From Flavobacteria bacterium BBFL7 (GTDB lineage: Bacteria; Bacteroidota; Bacteroidia; Flavobacteriales; Flavobacteriaceae), in assembly GCA_000153385.1 (NCBI GenBank), contig CH672374.1, forward strand, positions 1,207,198-1,271,197: a stretch of DNA of 64,000 nucleotides, in the 5' to 3' direction. The position numbers were made by a program, and so were the translations under genes. This document shows, in pieces, positions 1-9,310 of this stretch. The notes beneath the pieces are model-generated. The model did not search any database. It was not told where the DNA came from and saw nothing but the letters and a program-made list of their open reading frames with translations. How positions within the stretch are numbered: the stretch's first letter is position 1; each line of letters opens with the position of its first letter.

Positions 1-84
1 CTTGCATTCATTTGCAATAGCTATCGCAGGATATATATGACCGCCTGTGCCGCCACCTGATATGATAAATTTATAAGGCTTCAC
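1..84 (-). CDS. murG: MurG N-terminus (UDP-GlcNAc transferase), partial
   Basis: Only the first 28 codons lie in the window; the gene runs off the left edge. The translation starts MKPYKFIISGGGTGGHIYPA, the glycine-rich loop typical of MurG, the membrane-associated glycosyltransferase that converts lipid I to lipid II. The start is GTG at 84: the codon directly upstream is TAA, so no other start is possible. The gene overlaps the end of ftsW by 14 nt in another frame, which suggests translational coupling. Its position after ftsW matches the standard division and cell wall cluster. Confidence 0.93.
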   Translation of the reverse strand, partial: MKPYKFIISGGGTGGHIYPAIAIANECK

Positions 85-1276
85 TTAAAACTTCTAAAGG
101 GTTCAACTCTTCATCTTTTAGCGCTTCATTTTCCTCACGCAATTTTTGTCTTTTTGAGCTTACACTCAACACGATTCCCACTGCCATACATGTCATCCAG
201 ATTGATGTCCCACCACTACTAATAAGTGGCAACGTCTGTCCTGTCACTGGAAATAAATTAACTGCAACACCCATATTCATCAATGCCTGAATAACGATAG
301 GCAAACCTACTCCTATGACTAGTAAGCTACCGAAAATCGTTTCGGCTTTATTTGCGATAACGACGACTCGAAACAGAAAAAATAGATATACAGCAAGTAC
401 AACTAGACCTCCGAAAAGTCCGAATTCCTCTATGATAATTGCATATATAAAATCACTTGAAGACTGCGGTAAAAAATGTTTTGTAGAGCTCTTACCTGGC
501 CCTACACCAAAAGGGTAACCATTTGCGATTGCCGTCTTTGCTTTTTCAACTTGATAAACAGAGTCACTATCTCCATCACCAGCAAAACTTGCTATACGTG
601 ATGCCCATGTATCTACACGATTAGGTAAAAGCCCTGGAAAAGCCTTAGCAGTCAAAACAAACAAACCTAGACCTACAACTCCTGCTCCTATAATCGCAAG
701 TAGATATTTCCAAGGATAACCTCCTATAAAACACAGAATTAACACCATTAAAAAGATCAATGCTGTTGTAGAAAAATTGGAAGGCAAAATCCAAATTAAA
801 GTAAATGCTACAGGAAACCACAATGGCCATAATGACTGTTTAAAAGTCACCACTTTATCTTTAATACTACTTAAATATTTTGCCACATAAGTCATTAATA
901 CTACTGACGCTAATGTACTGGTTTGAAAACCAACCCCTAAAACAGGAATACGTATCCACCTACTAGCATTTGCTCCATCCATAGTATTGCCTTGGAAAGC
1001 AGTGTAGATAAGCATCAAAATTACAAACGGAAGCAGCATCACACTTAAACCTTTAAACCAGTTATAAGGAATTTTATGGACTGCATATGCGATACTCAAA
1101 CCTAAAACCAAATGGACAAAGTGCTTAATAATATATTTTGCCGTATCACCTTCCCCACCATTTAAATAAGCGAGATTACTACTAGCACTATATACTGGCA
1201 AAAAAGAGAATATAGCAAGTGCTAGGACTAATGCCCATAAAAATAAATCACCCGATATGTAATCTTTAATTTTCAT
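71..1276 (-). CDS. ftsW: FtsW, SEDS-family septal peptidoglycan polymerase
   Basis: 401-residue multispanning membrane protein with about ten hydrophobic helices. It carries SEDS signatures: the GVGPGKSSTKHFLPQSSSDF loop in the second half and ISSGGTS near the C-terminus. The family polymerises lipid II glycan strands at the septum together with a class B PBP, here the ftsI gene of the same cluster. The position between murD and murG supports FtsW rather than RodA. Its ATG follows the murD stop with no spacer, so the genes are almost certainly cotranscribed. The C-terminal tail after the last helix is acidic and short. Confidence 0.95.
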   Translation of the reverse strand: MKIKDYISGDLFLWALVLALAIFSFLPVYSASSNLAYLNGGEGDTAKYIIKHFVHLVLGLSIAYAVHKIPYNWFKGLSVMLLPFVILMLIYTAFQGNTMDGANASRWIRIPVLGVGFQTSTLASVVLMTYVAKYLSSIKDKVVTFKQSLWPLWFPVAFTLIWILPSNFSTTALIFLMVLILCFIGGYPWKYLLAIIGAGVVGLGLFVLTAKAFPGLLPNRVDTWASRIASFAGDGDSDSVYQVEKAKTAIANGYPFGVGPGKSSTKHFLPQSSSDFIYAIIIEEFGLFGGLVVLAVYLFFLFRVVVIANKAETIFGSLLVIGVGLPIVIQALMNMGVAVNLFPVTGQTLPLISSGGTSIWMTCMAVGIVLSVSSKRQKLREENEALKDEELNPLEVLSEAL

Positions 1277-2635
1277 TTATAGTGCTCTCACTGCATTTTT
1301 AAATTGTCTACCACGATCCTCATAATTTTCAAAAAGATCAAAACTAGCACAGGCAGGAGAAAGCAACACATTATCACCAGGTCCTGCTAATTTATACGCC
1401 ACTCGTACTGCATCTTCCATTGAAGAGGTCTCTACCATATTATCTACACAACCACTAAAAGCCTCGACAATTTTTGAATTATCATTTCCTAGACAAACTA
1501 TAGCCTTCACATTTTTATTAACCAGAGCAAACAAATCACTGTAATTGTTTCCTTTATCAACACCACCTACAATCCATACCGTAGGCTTCTCCATACTATC
1601 TAGAGCATAATATGTAGCATTCACATTAGTAGCCTTTGAGTCATTGATATACTGCACCTTATTAATTTTTAAAACCTGCTCAAGACGGTGCTCTACACCT
1701 TGAAAAGAAGCGAGACTTTGTCTTATTGTTTCTTTACGTATTTGAAGCAATTTTGCGGTAGTTGCTGCCGCCATCGCGTTTGCAGTATTATGTTGTCCTT
1801 TAATTGATAATTTTTGAATAGGCATAGTAAATAGGTTTGTGTCTAGGTTAATGTTGATCTGTTGGTCTTTTATAAAGGCTCCATATTCCAATGCCTGTTG
1901 CATAGAAAAAGGGACTAATTTTGATTTAGGCTTAAATTGAATTATAGCTTCTTGTATTGTTGGGTCATCAGCATTGTATATCAGAAAATCATTCTCATCT
2001 TGATTCATTGCAATGCGCATTTTACTTGCGACATAATTTTCAAATTTGTAATCATATCGGTCCAGATGATCTGGCGTGATGTTTAATAAAACAGCGACTT
2101 TAGGTTTAAAAGTTTTAATCCCATCTAATTGAAAACTACTTACTTCTAACACGCGGTATTCAGCAGGCGATTCTGCCACTTGTGCCGCATAGCTTTGTCC
2201 TATATTACCACCTATCGTGACGTCATAGTTGGCAATTTGAAGTATATGCCCTATCAAGCTTGTAACTGTAGTTTTACCATTACTTCCAGTTATTGCTATT
2301 TCTACTTCATCAGAAAATCTTGAAGCAAATTCGATCTCTGATATGACTGGAATATTTGCCTCTATAATCTTTTGTACTATTGTTGCGTTATCAGGTATTC
2401 CAGGACTTTTCACGACAACATCTGCGTTTAAAATTTGCTCGATATCATGTCCACCTGTTTCGTGCGGGATATGTTGATCTTGTAACGCTTTCGCGAAAGC
2501 GTCTTTTAAAACACCACCATCGCTTAAAAAAACATCATGCCCACGTTGAGTTGCTAGCATAGCGGCACCTACACCACTCATGCCACCACCTAATATGACG
2601 ACCCGTTTTTTGTTATTTATTCTCAGCCAGCTCAT
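1277..2635 (-). CDS. murD: MurD, UDP-MurNAc-L-alanine:D-glutamate ligase
   Basis: 452 residues, normal for the family. The N-terminal Rossmann segment has GGGMSGVG (residues 16-23). The ATP loop GSNGKTT is at 117-123, followed by NITPDHLDRY and, in the C-terminal domain, NDSKATN. The enzyme adds D-Glu to UDP-MurNAc-L-Ala in the cytoplasm. The ATG overlaps the mraY stop by one base (TAATG). Residues 46-50 (AFAKA) are encoded by a copy of the palindromic repeat at 2486-2501. It falls in a surface-type helix of the N-terminal domain that varies in the family, so function is probably unaffected. Confidence 0.96.
   Translation of the reverse strand: MSWLRINNKKRVVILGGGMSGVGAAMLATQRGHDVFLSDGGVLKDAFAKALQDQHIPHETGGHDIEQILNADVVVKSPGIPDNATIVQKIIEANIPVISEIEFASRFSDEVEIAITGSNGKTTVTSLIGHILQIANYDVTIGGNIGQSYAAQVAESPAEYRVLEVSSFQLDGIKTFKPKVAVLLNITPDHLDRYDYKFENYVASKMRIAMNQDENDFLIYNADDPTIQEAIIQFKPKSKLVPFSMQQALEYGAFIKDQQININLDTNLFTMPIQKLSIKGQHNTANAMAAATTAKLLQIRKETIRQSLASFQGVEHRLEQVLKINKVQYINDSKATNVNATYYALDSMEKPTVWIVGGVDKGNNYSDLFALVNKNVKAIVCLGNDNSKIVEAFSGCVDNMVETSSMEDAVRVAYKLAGPGDNVLLSPACASFDLFENYEDRGRQFKNAVRAL
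2486..2501. repeat. palindromic repeat copy 1 (in murD)
   Basis: Perfect 16-mer CGCTTTCGCGAAAGCG inside murD; encodes AFAKA at residues 46-50. Confidence 0.95.
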
Positions 2636-3870
2636 TATCTTACTTTCAGTGTTACAATGCTAATAATGGCCAGTAAAATCCCTACAATCCAGAATCTTAC
2701 AACAATTTTACTCTCGTGAATTCCTTTTTTCTGATAATGATGATGAAGTGGTGACATTAAGAAAATGCGTCTTCCTTCACCATATTTTTTCTTGGTATAC
2801 TTAAACCAACTCACCTGCATCATCACAGATAAGTTTTCCATTAAAAAGACTCCACAAAGTATAGGAATCAACAATTCTTTACGAGTTGCTATAGCAAGAA
2901 CAGCGATAATCCCACCTATAGTTAAACTACCCGTATCTCCCATAAAAACCTGTGCTGGGTAAGTGTTATACCATAAAAATCCAACTAACGATCCAGTGAA
3001 TGCAGTAATAAAAACTACCATTTCGCCAGAGTTAGGAATATACATGACGTTTAAATAATCTGAGAAAATAATGTTACCAGAGATCCATGCAAAAAGAGCT
3101 AACGTAATGACTGCAATTGCACTGGTTCCTGCAGCAAGACCGTCTATACCATCAGTAAGATTTGCTCCATTTGAAACGGCAGTAACTATAATAATAACTA
3201 TAGGTATAAATATTAACCATGCCCAAGATGCAAGACTAGGATCAATCCAGTCGATTAACGATGTGTATTCAAATTCATTATTTTTAAGAAAAGGAATGGT
3301 TGTTTTAGTAGATTGAATCGCTTCACCAAATGCAACTGGCAAATCTGTTCGATCCATTATTTCTTGAGCTATAACAGGATCTTTTATCTCTTCTTTAATG
3401 CTAATACCTGGATGAAAAAACATAGTTGCTCCAACAATAGCACCTAAACCAACCTGGCCTAATACCTTAAACTTCCCTTTTAATCCGTCTTTATCTTTTT
3501 TAAAGACTTTAATATAATCATCAGTAAAACCAATTAATCCCATCCATATAGTAGTGATAATTAATAAGACTACATAGATATTGTCTAGTTGTGACAACAA
3601 TAACACTGGTATAAGTGTAGCCATTATAATTATGACACCACCCATAGTAGGCGTTCCTGCTTTTTCTGACTGACCTTCTAAACCTAGATCTCTTACCGTT
3701 TCACCAACTTGCTGACGTTGTAGAAATTTTATAATACGTTTACCGTACACCGTAGAAATACCTAGAGACAGTAAAAAAGCAATGGCTGCTCTAAACGTAA
3801 TAAAACCAAACAATGATGCTCCAGGAAACTGGAACTGTTCTTCTAGATATTTAAATAAGTAGTATAACAT
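2635..3870 (-). CDS. mraY: MraY, phospho-MurNAc-pentapeptide transferase
   Basis: 411-residue polytopic membrane enzyme that makes lipid I from UDP-MurNAc-pentapeptide and undecaprenyl phosphate. Diagnostic motifs are GTPTMGG (72-78), the catalytic pair DD at 117-118, NLTDGIDGL (237-245), FMGDTGSL (309-316) and the cytoplasmic HHH at 376-378. It is about 50 residues longer than the E. coli enzyme, mostly because of an insertion around 155-210 between two membrane helices. I believe this is common in Bacteroidota. It sits 10 nt downstream of murE in the same transcript direction. Confidence 0.96.
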   Translation of the reverse strand: MLYYLFKYLEEQFQFPGASLFGFITFRAAIAFLLSLGISTVYGKRIIKFLQRQQVGETVRDLGLEGQSEKAGTPTMGGVIIIMATLIPVLLLSQLDNIYVVLLIITTIWMGLIGFTDDYIKVFKKDKDGLKGKFKVLGQVGLGAIVGATMFFHPGISIKEEIKDPVIAQEIMDRTDLPVAFGEAIQSTKTTIPFLKNNEFEYTSLIDWIDPSLASWAWLIFIPIVIIIVTAVSNGANLTDGIDGLAAGTSAIAVITLALFAWISGNIIFSDYLNVMYIPNSGEMVVFITAFTGSLVGFLWYNTYPAQVFMGDTGSLTIGGIIAVLAIATRKELLIPILCGVFLMENLSVMMQVSWFKYTKKKYGEGRRIFLMSPLHHHYQKKGIHESKIVVRFWIVGILLAIISIVTLKVR

Positions 3871-3880
3871 TTATGGTTGG

Positions 3881-5347
3881 TTATTTATTAAACTGTTTAA
3901 GTAAGTCTGCAACAATTAGGCGATCATTAAAGTCTGATCTCACACCATTAATCTCTTGATATGTTTCATGACCTTTACCAGCAATAAGGATGATGTCATT
4001 TTGTTGCGCCATTTGAACTGCTGTTTTTATGGCATTTTTACGATCTGTAACCGTTAGTGTTTTTTTAAAATCTATGGCCTCAACACCAGCTTCCATATCT
4101 TTTAGAATAGCATCAGGATTTTCAGTACGTGGATTATCACTTGTAAATATGATTAGGTCACTGAGCGATGCCGCGATATTTGCCATTACCGGCCTTTTAG
4201 ATTTATCTCTATCGCCTCCACATCCCACAACAGTAATTAATTTTTCATTACGGGTACGTATAGCATTTATAGTCTCTAATACATTCTTTAATGCATCAGG
4301 CGTATGCGCATAATCTACAATAGCAGTTATATGTTGGGCAGCTGTGGTGAAATACTGAAACCTTCCTGAAACACCATCTAACTGTGAAATGGCTTCTAAA
4401 ACCTCTGTAGATTCCAGCCCTAACTCAATAGCGCAACCATAAATAGCAAGAACATTATAGGCATTAAATTCACCTATCATCTTAGTCCACAACTCTTGAT
4501 TATTCACTTTTAATTGTAAACCACCAAATTGATTTTCAATAATTTGAGCTCTATAGTCCGTATATGTTTTTAATGCATAACCTAACTTGCGGGCTTTCGT
4601 ATTTTGCAACATAAACTCACCATTCTTATCATCGCGATTAGTTAATGCAAATGCATCTGAGGGCAACATATCAAAAAAACGCTTCTTGACATCTCGATAC
4701 TCAGCAAAAGTGTTGTGATAATCTAAGTGATCGTGAGTCAAATTTGTAAACATACCGCCTACAAAATGCAAACCTGTTATCCGTTGCTGGTCAATCCCGT
4801 GACTACTTACTTCCATAAAACAATAATCAACACCTGCGTCTCGCATAGCTGCTAGATGACTGTTTATAGTTACTGGATCTGGTGTCGTATGTTTGGTAGG
4901 TATAACTTTACCATCTATTAAAATCTCAACAGTCGAAATCAATCCTGTTTTAAACCCAAGTTTTTTAAATAGTTGATATAACAAACTAGTTGTCGTAGTC
5001 TTACCATTAGTTCCCGTGACACCAACTAATTTTAAATCTTTTGAAGGGTTATCATAGTAATTTGCCCCTATAAGTGCTAATGCTTTATGTGCATTATCAA
5101 CTTGTATATAAGTAACATGCTCTGCTTGATAATCCGGTAAGTCTTCTAGCAACACAGCAACAGCTCCACTCGCTACAGCTTTTTCGATAAATTGATGACC
5201 ATCGACTGCAGTTCCTTTAAGAGCTATAAAAACATCTCCTTTACGAATAGCTCTAGAATCAAACTGTACTTGTTCTACATCTATATCAGTAGGACCAATT
5301 ACCAACTCTAGGCTCACTTTATATAATAAGTCTTTTAAATTTCTCAT
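3881..5347 (-). CDS. murE: MurE, UDP-MurNAc-tripeptide ligase (meso-DAP type)
   Basis: 488 residues. The ATP loop TGTNGKTT is at 111-118 and THDHLDYH at 204-211. A lysine pair follows at the site usually carbamylated (DVKKRFF). DNPR at 404-407 is the motif associated with meso-diaminopimelate specificity rather than lysine. The product is therefore predicted to add meso-DAP to UDP-MurNAc-L-Ala-D-Glu, as expected for a Gram-negative wall. The start ATG overlaps the ftsI stop in an ATGA arrangement, indicating translational coupling. Confidence 0.96.
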   Translation of the reverse strand: MRNLKDLLYKVSLELVIGPTDIDVEQVQFDSRAIRKGDVFIALKGTAVDGHQFIEKAVASGAVAVLLEDLPDYQAEHVTYIQVDNAHKALALIGANYYDNPSKDLKLVGVTGTNGKTTTTSLLYQLFKKLGFKTGLISTVEILIDGKVIPTKHTTPDPVTINSHLAAMRDAGVDYCFMEVSSHGIDQQRITGLHFVGGMFTNLTHDHLDYHNTFAEYRDVKKRFFDMLPSDAFALTNRDDKNGEFMLQNTKARKLGYALKTYTDYRAQIIENQFGGLQLKVNNQELWTKMIGEFNAYNVLAIYGCAIELGLESTEVLEAISQLDGVSGRFQYFTTAAQHITAIVDYAHTPDALKNVLETINAIRTRNEKLITVVGCGGDRDKSKRPVMANIAASLSDLIIFTSDNPRTENPDAILKDMEAGVEAIDFKKTLTVTDRKNAIKTAVQMAQQNDIILIAGKGHETYQEINGVRSDFNDRLIVADLLKQFNK

Positions 5348-7335
5348 GATAGAGTTAATGTAATTTGATCATTAGTCTTTACTCGAGTTCCTGGTGCAGC
5401 ACTCTGCTCTTTAACTTTTCCCTTTCCTTTTAGCACTACTTTGGCTCCTAAATTTTCTAGTAACGTAATAGCATCCATAGCGTCCATTCCCTTTAAATTG
5501 GGTATCTTATTGGACGTAGATTGAGCTTGTGAATAAAAAGCTTCTTGTGATTTTATAATATCTGTTGTTGCTATTTGAGGTAACGGCACCTCATCTAGCA
5601 TTGGATTATTTGCATAAATCTTTTGAGCGATTTTTTTAAATACAGGACCAGCAACAATATTCCCATAGTAACCTTTGGCTGTATTAGGTTTATGTATTAC
5701 CACAATACAACTATACTTAGGCTTATCTGCCGGAAAATATCCTGCAAATGATGCTATGTATTCAAGCTTTTTATTTTTATCCCCATATCCTGTCTGACAG
5801 GTGCCTGTTTTACCAGCCATAGAAAAGCTTTCAGAATAAAGATTATCAGCAGTACCACGTTTCACGACATTTTCCATCATCACTTTAACTTTATCTACCG
5901 TTTCTTGAGAACAAATTGAAGGATTTAAAATACTGCGATCAAATCTTTCAATTAGCTGATCTTTAGAGCGCACTTCTCTTATTAAGCGAGGCTTAACCAT
6001 TACACCATTATTAGCAATAGCATTATAAAAAGTCAAGGTTTGCAAAGGCGTTAAATGCACTCCATAACCAAAAGCCATCCATGGTAAAGATGTACCGCTC
6101 CAGTGTTTATCCTCGGGATGTGGAATTCTAGGAACACCTTCACCAGTAATTGATAGATCTAATCTTTTATTTAATCCCATACTATATAGGCGATCAACAT
6201 ATCTAGCGCTTTGATCTTTACCTTTATAATTATCTGTAATCATTTGAACTAGAGCAGTATTAGAAGAAACCTCAAATGCTCTCGCAACACTTATCTTTCC
6301 GTAACCGCCATATTTAGAATCTTTTACATCACGCCCATAATATGAGATCTTCCCACCTCTAGTATCAAAGATGGTACTCGTATCCACCACCTTATCTTCT
6401 AGTGCTGCAACGACACTCATAAGTTTAAATGTAGATCCAGGCTCGTGTGATTCCCAAACCGCATAATTGCGCTTTTCAAAATATTTACCACTTTCTCCAC
6501 GACCTAGATTAGAAAGAGCTTTTATTTCTCCAGTAGCAACCTCCATAACGACAGCCGTTCCATGTTCTGCCTTAAAATACTCTAGTTGTTCTAGTAAAGC
6601 ATGATGGGCTACATCTTGCATATTGACATCTATGGTCGTGTAAACATCATATCCATCTTGTGGCTCAATCTCATTTGCACCACTAATAGGCTTCCATTGA
6701 TTTTGAGAAATTTTTTGTTTTTGACGCACTCCATTACTACCTCTCAAATGTTGAGAAAAAGCACCTTCTAAACCTACTGGCGCACTACCAGGTCGATCAT
6801 AGCCTACTATACGCTCTGCCATTTTACCTAATGGATGCTCTCTTACCACACGTTGCTCTACGATAATACCACCTCGATAAGGCCCTTTTCTAAAAAGAGG
6901 AAAAGACTTGATCTGTATATAATCGCTGTAGTTTAAATTTTTAGTTATTAGCAAATAACGATTACGGTTATTGCGAGCGGCACGTAATTTTTTTGTAAAA
7001 TATGATTTTGGACGGTTCAGCTTTCGCGAAAGCGAATCGCTTAAAGCCCCTATAAACTCATTAAAATCTGCCTCACTAGGTGCGATTGCATCAAATCTTA
7101 TATCATATTTTGAAATAGAAGTCGCAAGCAATTGCCCATTTGCATCATAAAGGTTACCACGATTTGCGGGAATGGTATCATTCTTAAAAATACGCTGCTC
7201 TGCTTTAGCACGGTATTTATCTCCATCAACAAATTGAATATTGATGATTTTTACAACAATACCTAGGGCAATGACTAAAAGCACTGCACCTACAATGTAG
7301 ATCCTATTCAGTATACTTTTTTCAGTTGTCGCCAT
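5344..7335 (-). CDS. ftsI: FtsI (PBP3), septal transpeptidase with PASTA domain
   Basis: 663 residues. One N-terminal membrane helix (about 10-32) is followed by a PBP dimerisation domain and a transpeptidase domain with the serine motif STFK (S301, K304), SSN (357-359) and KTGT (509-512). A single PASTA-like domain occupies about 605-663. It cross-links septal peptidoglycan in the periplasm, partnering FtsW and FtsL of this cluster. Residues 101-106 (SLSRKL) are encoded by the palindromic repeat at 7020-7033, in a different frame from most coding copies. The gene overlaps ftsL by 14 nt. Confidence 0.95.
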   Translation of the reverse strand: MATTEKSILNRIYIVGAVLLVIALGIVVKIINIQFVDGDKYRAKAEQRIFKNDTIPANRGNLYDANGQLLATSISKYDIRFDAIAPSEADFNEFIGALSDSLSRKLNRPKSYFTKKLRAARNNRNRYLLITKNLNYSDYIQIKSFPLFRKGPYRGGIIVEQRVVREHPLGKMAERIVGYDRPGSAPVGLEGAFSQHLRGSNGVRQKQKISQNQWKPISGANEIEPQDGYDVYTTIDVNMQDVAHHALLEQLEYFKAEHGTAVVMEVATGEIKALSNLGRGESGKYFEKRNYAVWESHEPGSTFKLMSVVAALEDKVVDTSTIFDTRGGKISYYGRDVKDSKYGGYGKISVARAFEVSSNTALVQMITDNYKGKDQSARYVDRLYSMGLNKRLDLSITGEGVPRIPHPEDKHWSGTSLPWMAFGYGVHLTPLQTLTFYNAIANNGVMVKPRLIREVRSKDQLIERFDRSILNPSICSQETVDKVKVMMENVVKRGTADNLYSESFSMAGKTGTCQTGYGDKNKKLEYIASFAGYFPADKPKYSCIVVIHKPNTAKGYYGNIVAGPVFKKIAQKIYANNPMLDEVPLPQIATTDIIKSQEAFYSQAQSTSNKIPNLKGMDAMDAITLLENLGAKVVLKGKGKVKEQSAAPGTRVKTNDQITLTLS
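7020..7033. repeat. palindromic repeat copy 2 (in ftsI)
   Basis: 14-bp core inside ftsI, read in the frame that gives LSRK. Confidence 0.95.
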
Positions 7336-7654
7336 CTTGCACTGCCGATTTAATAATTATTTTTTGTGGTGGATTTTTTGCAGGTGCAATTCCACGTTTT
7401 TTTAATTTACTAGCGATGGTTGATTCCATTTGTAAGAACATCAACTCTCGCTGACCATCCACATACTGACTGCGCAATTCATTTTCTTGCTCTGCCAGCT
7501 GCCCTATGTAATGTACTTTCTTCTCAAAACTATGCCCAGTATAGATCATAACTATAGATAGAAATACCGCAAAAATGATAAAACGCCAATTTTTGAACGC
7601 ATCATCATTAGTTAGGAAACTACCTTTCAATATGTCATAAACCTTAGACGCCAT
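7322..7654 (-). CDS. ftsL: FtsL-like septal membrane protein
   Basis: 110 residues: a short cytoplasmic start, one membrane helix (about 25-42) and a periplasmic segment rich in Glu, Gln and Leu that is likely coiled coil. The size, topology and place between rsmH and ftsI are those of FtsL, which scaffolds the FtsW-FtsI synthase. Sequence conservation in FtsL is weak, so the call rests mostly on architecture and gene order. It starts 2 nt after the rsmH stop. Confidence 0.85.
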   Translation of the reverse strand: MASKVYDILKGSFLTNDDAFKNWRFIIFAVFLSIVMIYTGHSFEKKVHYIGQLAEQENELRSQYVDGQRELMFLQMESTIASKLKKRGIAPAKNPPQKIIIKSAVQDGDN

Positions 7655-7656
7655 AC

Positions 7657-8571
7657 TTAATCCTCAATACGTTGTGCGATGCGCAATTTTGCACTGCGAG
7701 CACGATTATTCTCTTTAATCTGTGCAGCAGTAGGAATAATTAACTTTCCTACCTTTTTAAACGGCACACTTGCTCTACCAAAAACATCTTTTTCTGGCTC
7801 TCCATGAAAAAGACCATTACGCATAAAACGCTTAACAGGACGATCCTCTAATGAATGATAAGATATCACGCTAAGCCTTCCTCCTGTTTTTAATATTTCT
7901 TTGGACTGTATTAAAAACTCTTCTAACACATCCATTTCTTGATTCACCTCAATACGTATAGCCTGAAAAACTTGAGCTAGCATTTTATGCTGAATACGTT
8001 CTGGCACAAATGGAGCACATATCTCTTTTAATTGAGCGACAGTTTCAATAAGACCTTCTTGACGCTTTGCTATTATTGCTCTAGTTAATCTAGGCGCAAT
8101 GCGCAATTCTCCATATTCTTTAAAAATTCGATTTAGATCATCCTCTTCATAATCGTTAACCACTCTGACAGCGTCCAACTCACTTTCTTGATTCATACGC
8201 ATATCTAATCGAGCATCAAAACGTGTTGAAAAACCACGATCAGCCTCATCAAATTGATGAGAACTAACTCCTAAATCTGCGAGAATACCGTCTACCTCTT
8301 TTACACCATACATGCGCAAAAAGCGCTTCATGAACCTGAAGTTTTGATTGATTAGTGTAAATCGAGGATCCTCAATTACATTCTCCAATGCATCTAAATC
8401 TTGATCAAAGGCAAACAATTTACCGTCTTCACCCAACCTAGATAGAATTTCACGTGAGTGACCGCCACCACCATAAGTCACATCTACGTAAACTCCGGAT
8501 GGGTTAATAGCGAGCCCATCTATGGACTCTTCCAGCAGTACTGGACTATGATAAGAGCTCTGTTGTGTCAT
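7657..8571 (-). CDS. rsmH: RsmH (MraW), 16S rRNA m4C1402 methyltransferase
   Basis: 304 residues. SAM-binding motif VYVDVTYGGGGHSREIL near residues 28-44, then GILADLGVSSHQFD and SYHSLEDRPVKRFM, all typical of RsmH. It methylates N4 of C1402 in the decoding centre of 16S rRNA. It is the second gene of the cluster and overlaps mraZ by 26 nt in another frame. Confidence 0.96.
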   Translation of the reverse strand: MTQQSSYHSPVLLEESIDGLAINPSGVYVDVTYGGGGHSREILSRLGEDGKLFAFDQDLDALENVIEDPRFTLINQNFRFMKRFLRMYGVKEVDGILADLGVSSHQFDEADRGFSTRFDARLDMRMNQESELDAVRVVNDYEEDDLNRIFKEYGELRIAPRLTRAIIAKRQEGLIETVAQLKEICAPFVPERIQHKMLAQVFQAIRIEVNQEMDVLEEFLIQSKEILKTGGRLSVISYHSLEDRPVKRFMRNGLFHGEPEKDVFGRASVPFKKVGKLIIPTAAQIKENNRARSAKLRIAQRIED

Positions 8572-9013
8572 CTCCCATTACTTCTTCTGCGAGATCAGCA
8601 AAATCTACAGCAGCCTCATCAATAGCCTGCTCATAGCTTTCCTTATCCCATATTTCTATTATATTAATCGCACTCGATACGGTGAGATTTTTAGTGATAC
8701 TAGCGATTTGTATTAAATCCTTAGGAATTAACAACCTACCATTTGCATCTATTTCTACTGTTTTTACACCAGCAGTAAAACGACGTATAAAGTCGTTATT
8801 TTTTTTATTAAATCGATTGAGCTTGTTCATGCGCACCATCATTTCATTCCACTCTTTCATGGGATACAACTCTAAGCATGGTTGAAACACAGAACGTTTG
8901 AGCACAAAGCCTTCTTGCAAGACTGGCGCCAACTGTTTTTTCAATGAAACGGGCATCATAAAACGTCCTTTTGCATCGATTTTACACTCGTATGTTCCTA
9001 TGAAATTGATCAA
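8546..9013 (-). CDS. mraZ: MraZ, cluster transcriptional regulator
   Basis: 155 residues with two AbrB/SpoVT-like repeats (YECKIDAKGRFMMP and VEIDANGRLLIPKDL). MraZ proteins bind repeated TGGG-type boxes upstream of their own gene and tune the division/wall cluster. The start is TTG at 9013: reading upstream in frame there is no ATG before a TGA stop (9032-9034), and the family N-terminus aligns with MINFIGTYECK. A candidate operator and promoter lie just upstream (9033-9075). Confidence 0.94.
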   Translation of the reverse strand: MINFIGTYECKIDAKGRFMMPVSLKKQLAPVLQEGFVLKRSVFQPCLELYPMKEWNEMMVRMNKLNRFNKKNNDFIRRFTAGVKTVEIDANGRLLIPKDLIQIASITKNLTVSSAINIIEIWDKESYEQAIDEAAVDFADLAEEVMGDDTTELLS

Positions 9014-9032
9014 GCTTAATGAGTTATTGATT

Positions 9033-9040
9033 CAAATATA
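9033..9040 (-). promoter_or_regulatory. -7 promoter element of the mraZ cluster
   Basis: On the minus strand this reads TATATTTG, a full match to the Bacteroidota -7 consensus TAnnTTTG. It is 19 nt upstream of the mraZ TTG. No TTG at the usual -33 distance is visible, so the promoter may depend on other contacts. Confidence 0.55.
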
Positions 9041-9051
9041 AAATTATTACT

Positions 9052-9075
9052 CCACAATTTACCACTTTTTACCAC
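9052..9075 (-). promoter_or_regulatory. putative MraZ operator: three GTGG boxes at 10-bp pitch
   Basis: On the minus strand GTGG occurs at 9075-9072, 9065-9062 and 9055-9052, so the starts are exactly 10 bp apart; the first two are followed by TAAA. In other bacteria MraZ binds TGGG boxes separated by about 5 nt, giving the same pitch, upstream of its own promoter. The array is directly upstream of the TATATTTG element. Confidence 0.6.
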
Positions 9076-9280
9076 ATTGTTAATAAAACAAGCTTATTCT
9101 GAATAACTACGGGACTTATGAACAATTCAGAGACACTATGACCTACTCATTTATTCTAAAAAACTGAATACACTTGCGCAAAATTGAACATGAAAAGCAA
9201 CCATTGTGTCATAAAGTGGGATTGCATAAAAATCATTACACACTCATTTACAATGCGTGCATTATATAATGCAAATAAGC

Positions 9281-9288
9281 TATATTTG
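9281..9288 (+). promoter_or_regulatory. -7 promoter element of the alpha/beta hydrolase gene
   Basis: TATATTTG, a full match to TAnnTTTG, 22 nt before the ATG at 9311. No convincing -33 element. Confidence 0.5.
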
Positions 9289-9290
9289 CT

Positions 9291-9309
9291 TACTGTACTA
9301 AATACAGTA
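9291..9309. promoter_or_regulatory. perfect inverted repeat before the hydrolase start
   Basis: TACTGTA, 5-nt spacer CTAAA, TACAGTA. It lies between the -7 element and the ATG (9311), covering the probable transcription start and the ribosome binding region. It could be a repressor operator or a weak leader hairpin. Confidence 0.45.
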
Positions 9310-9310
9310 T

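Noticed and set aside
5344-7335. PBP with PASTA domain as a sporulation-type SpoVD
   Set aside because: PASTA-bearing FtsI proteins are found in Bacteroidota, and the gene sits in the division cluster of a non-sporulating lineage.
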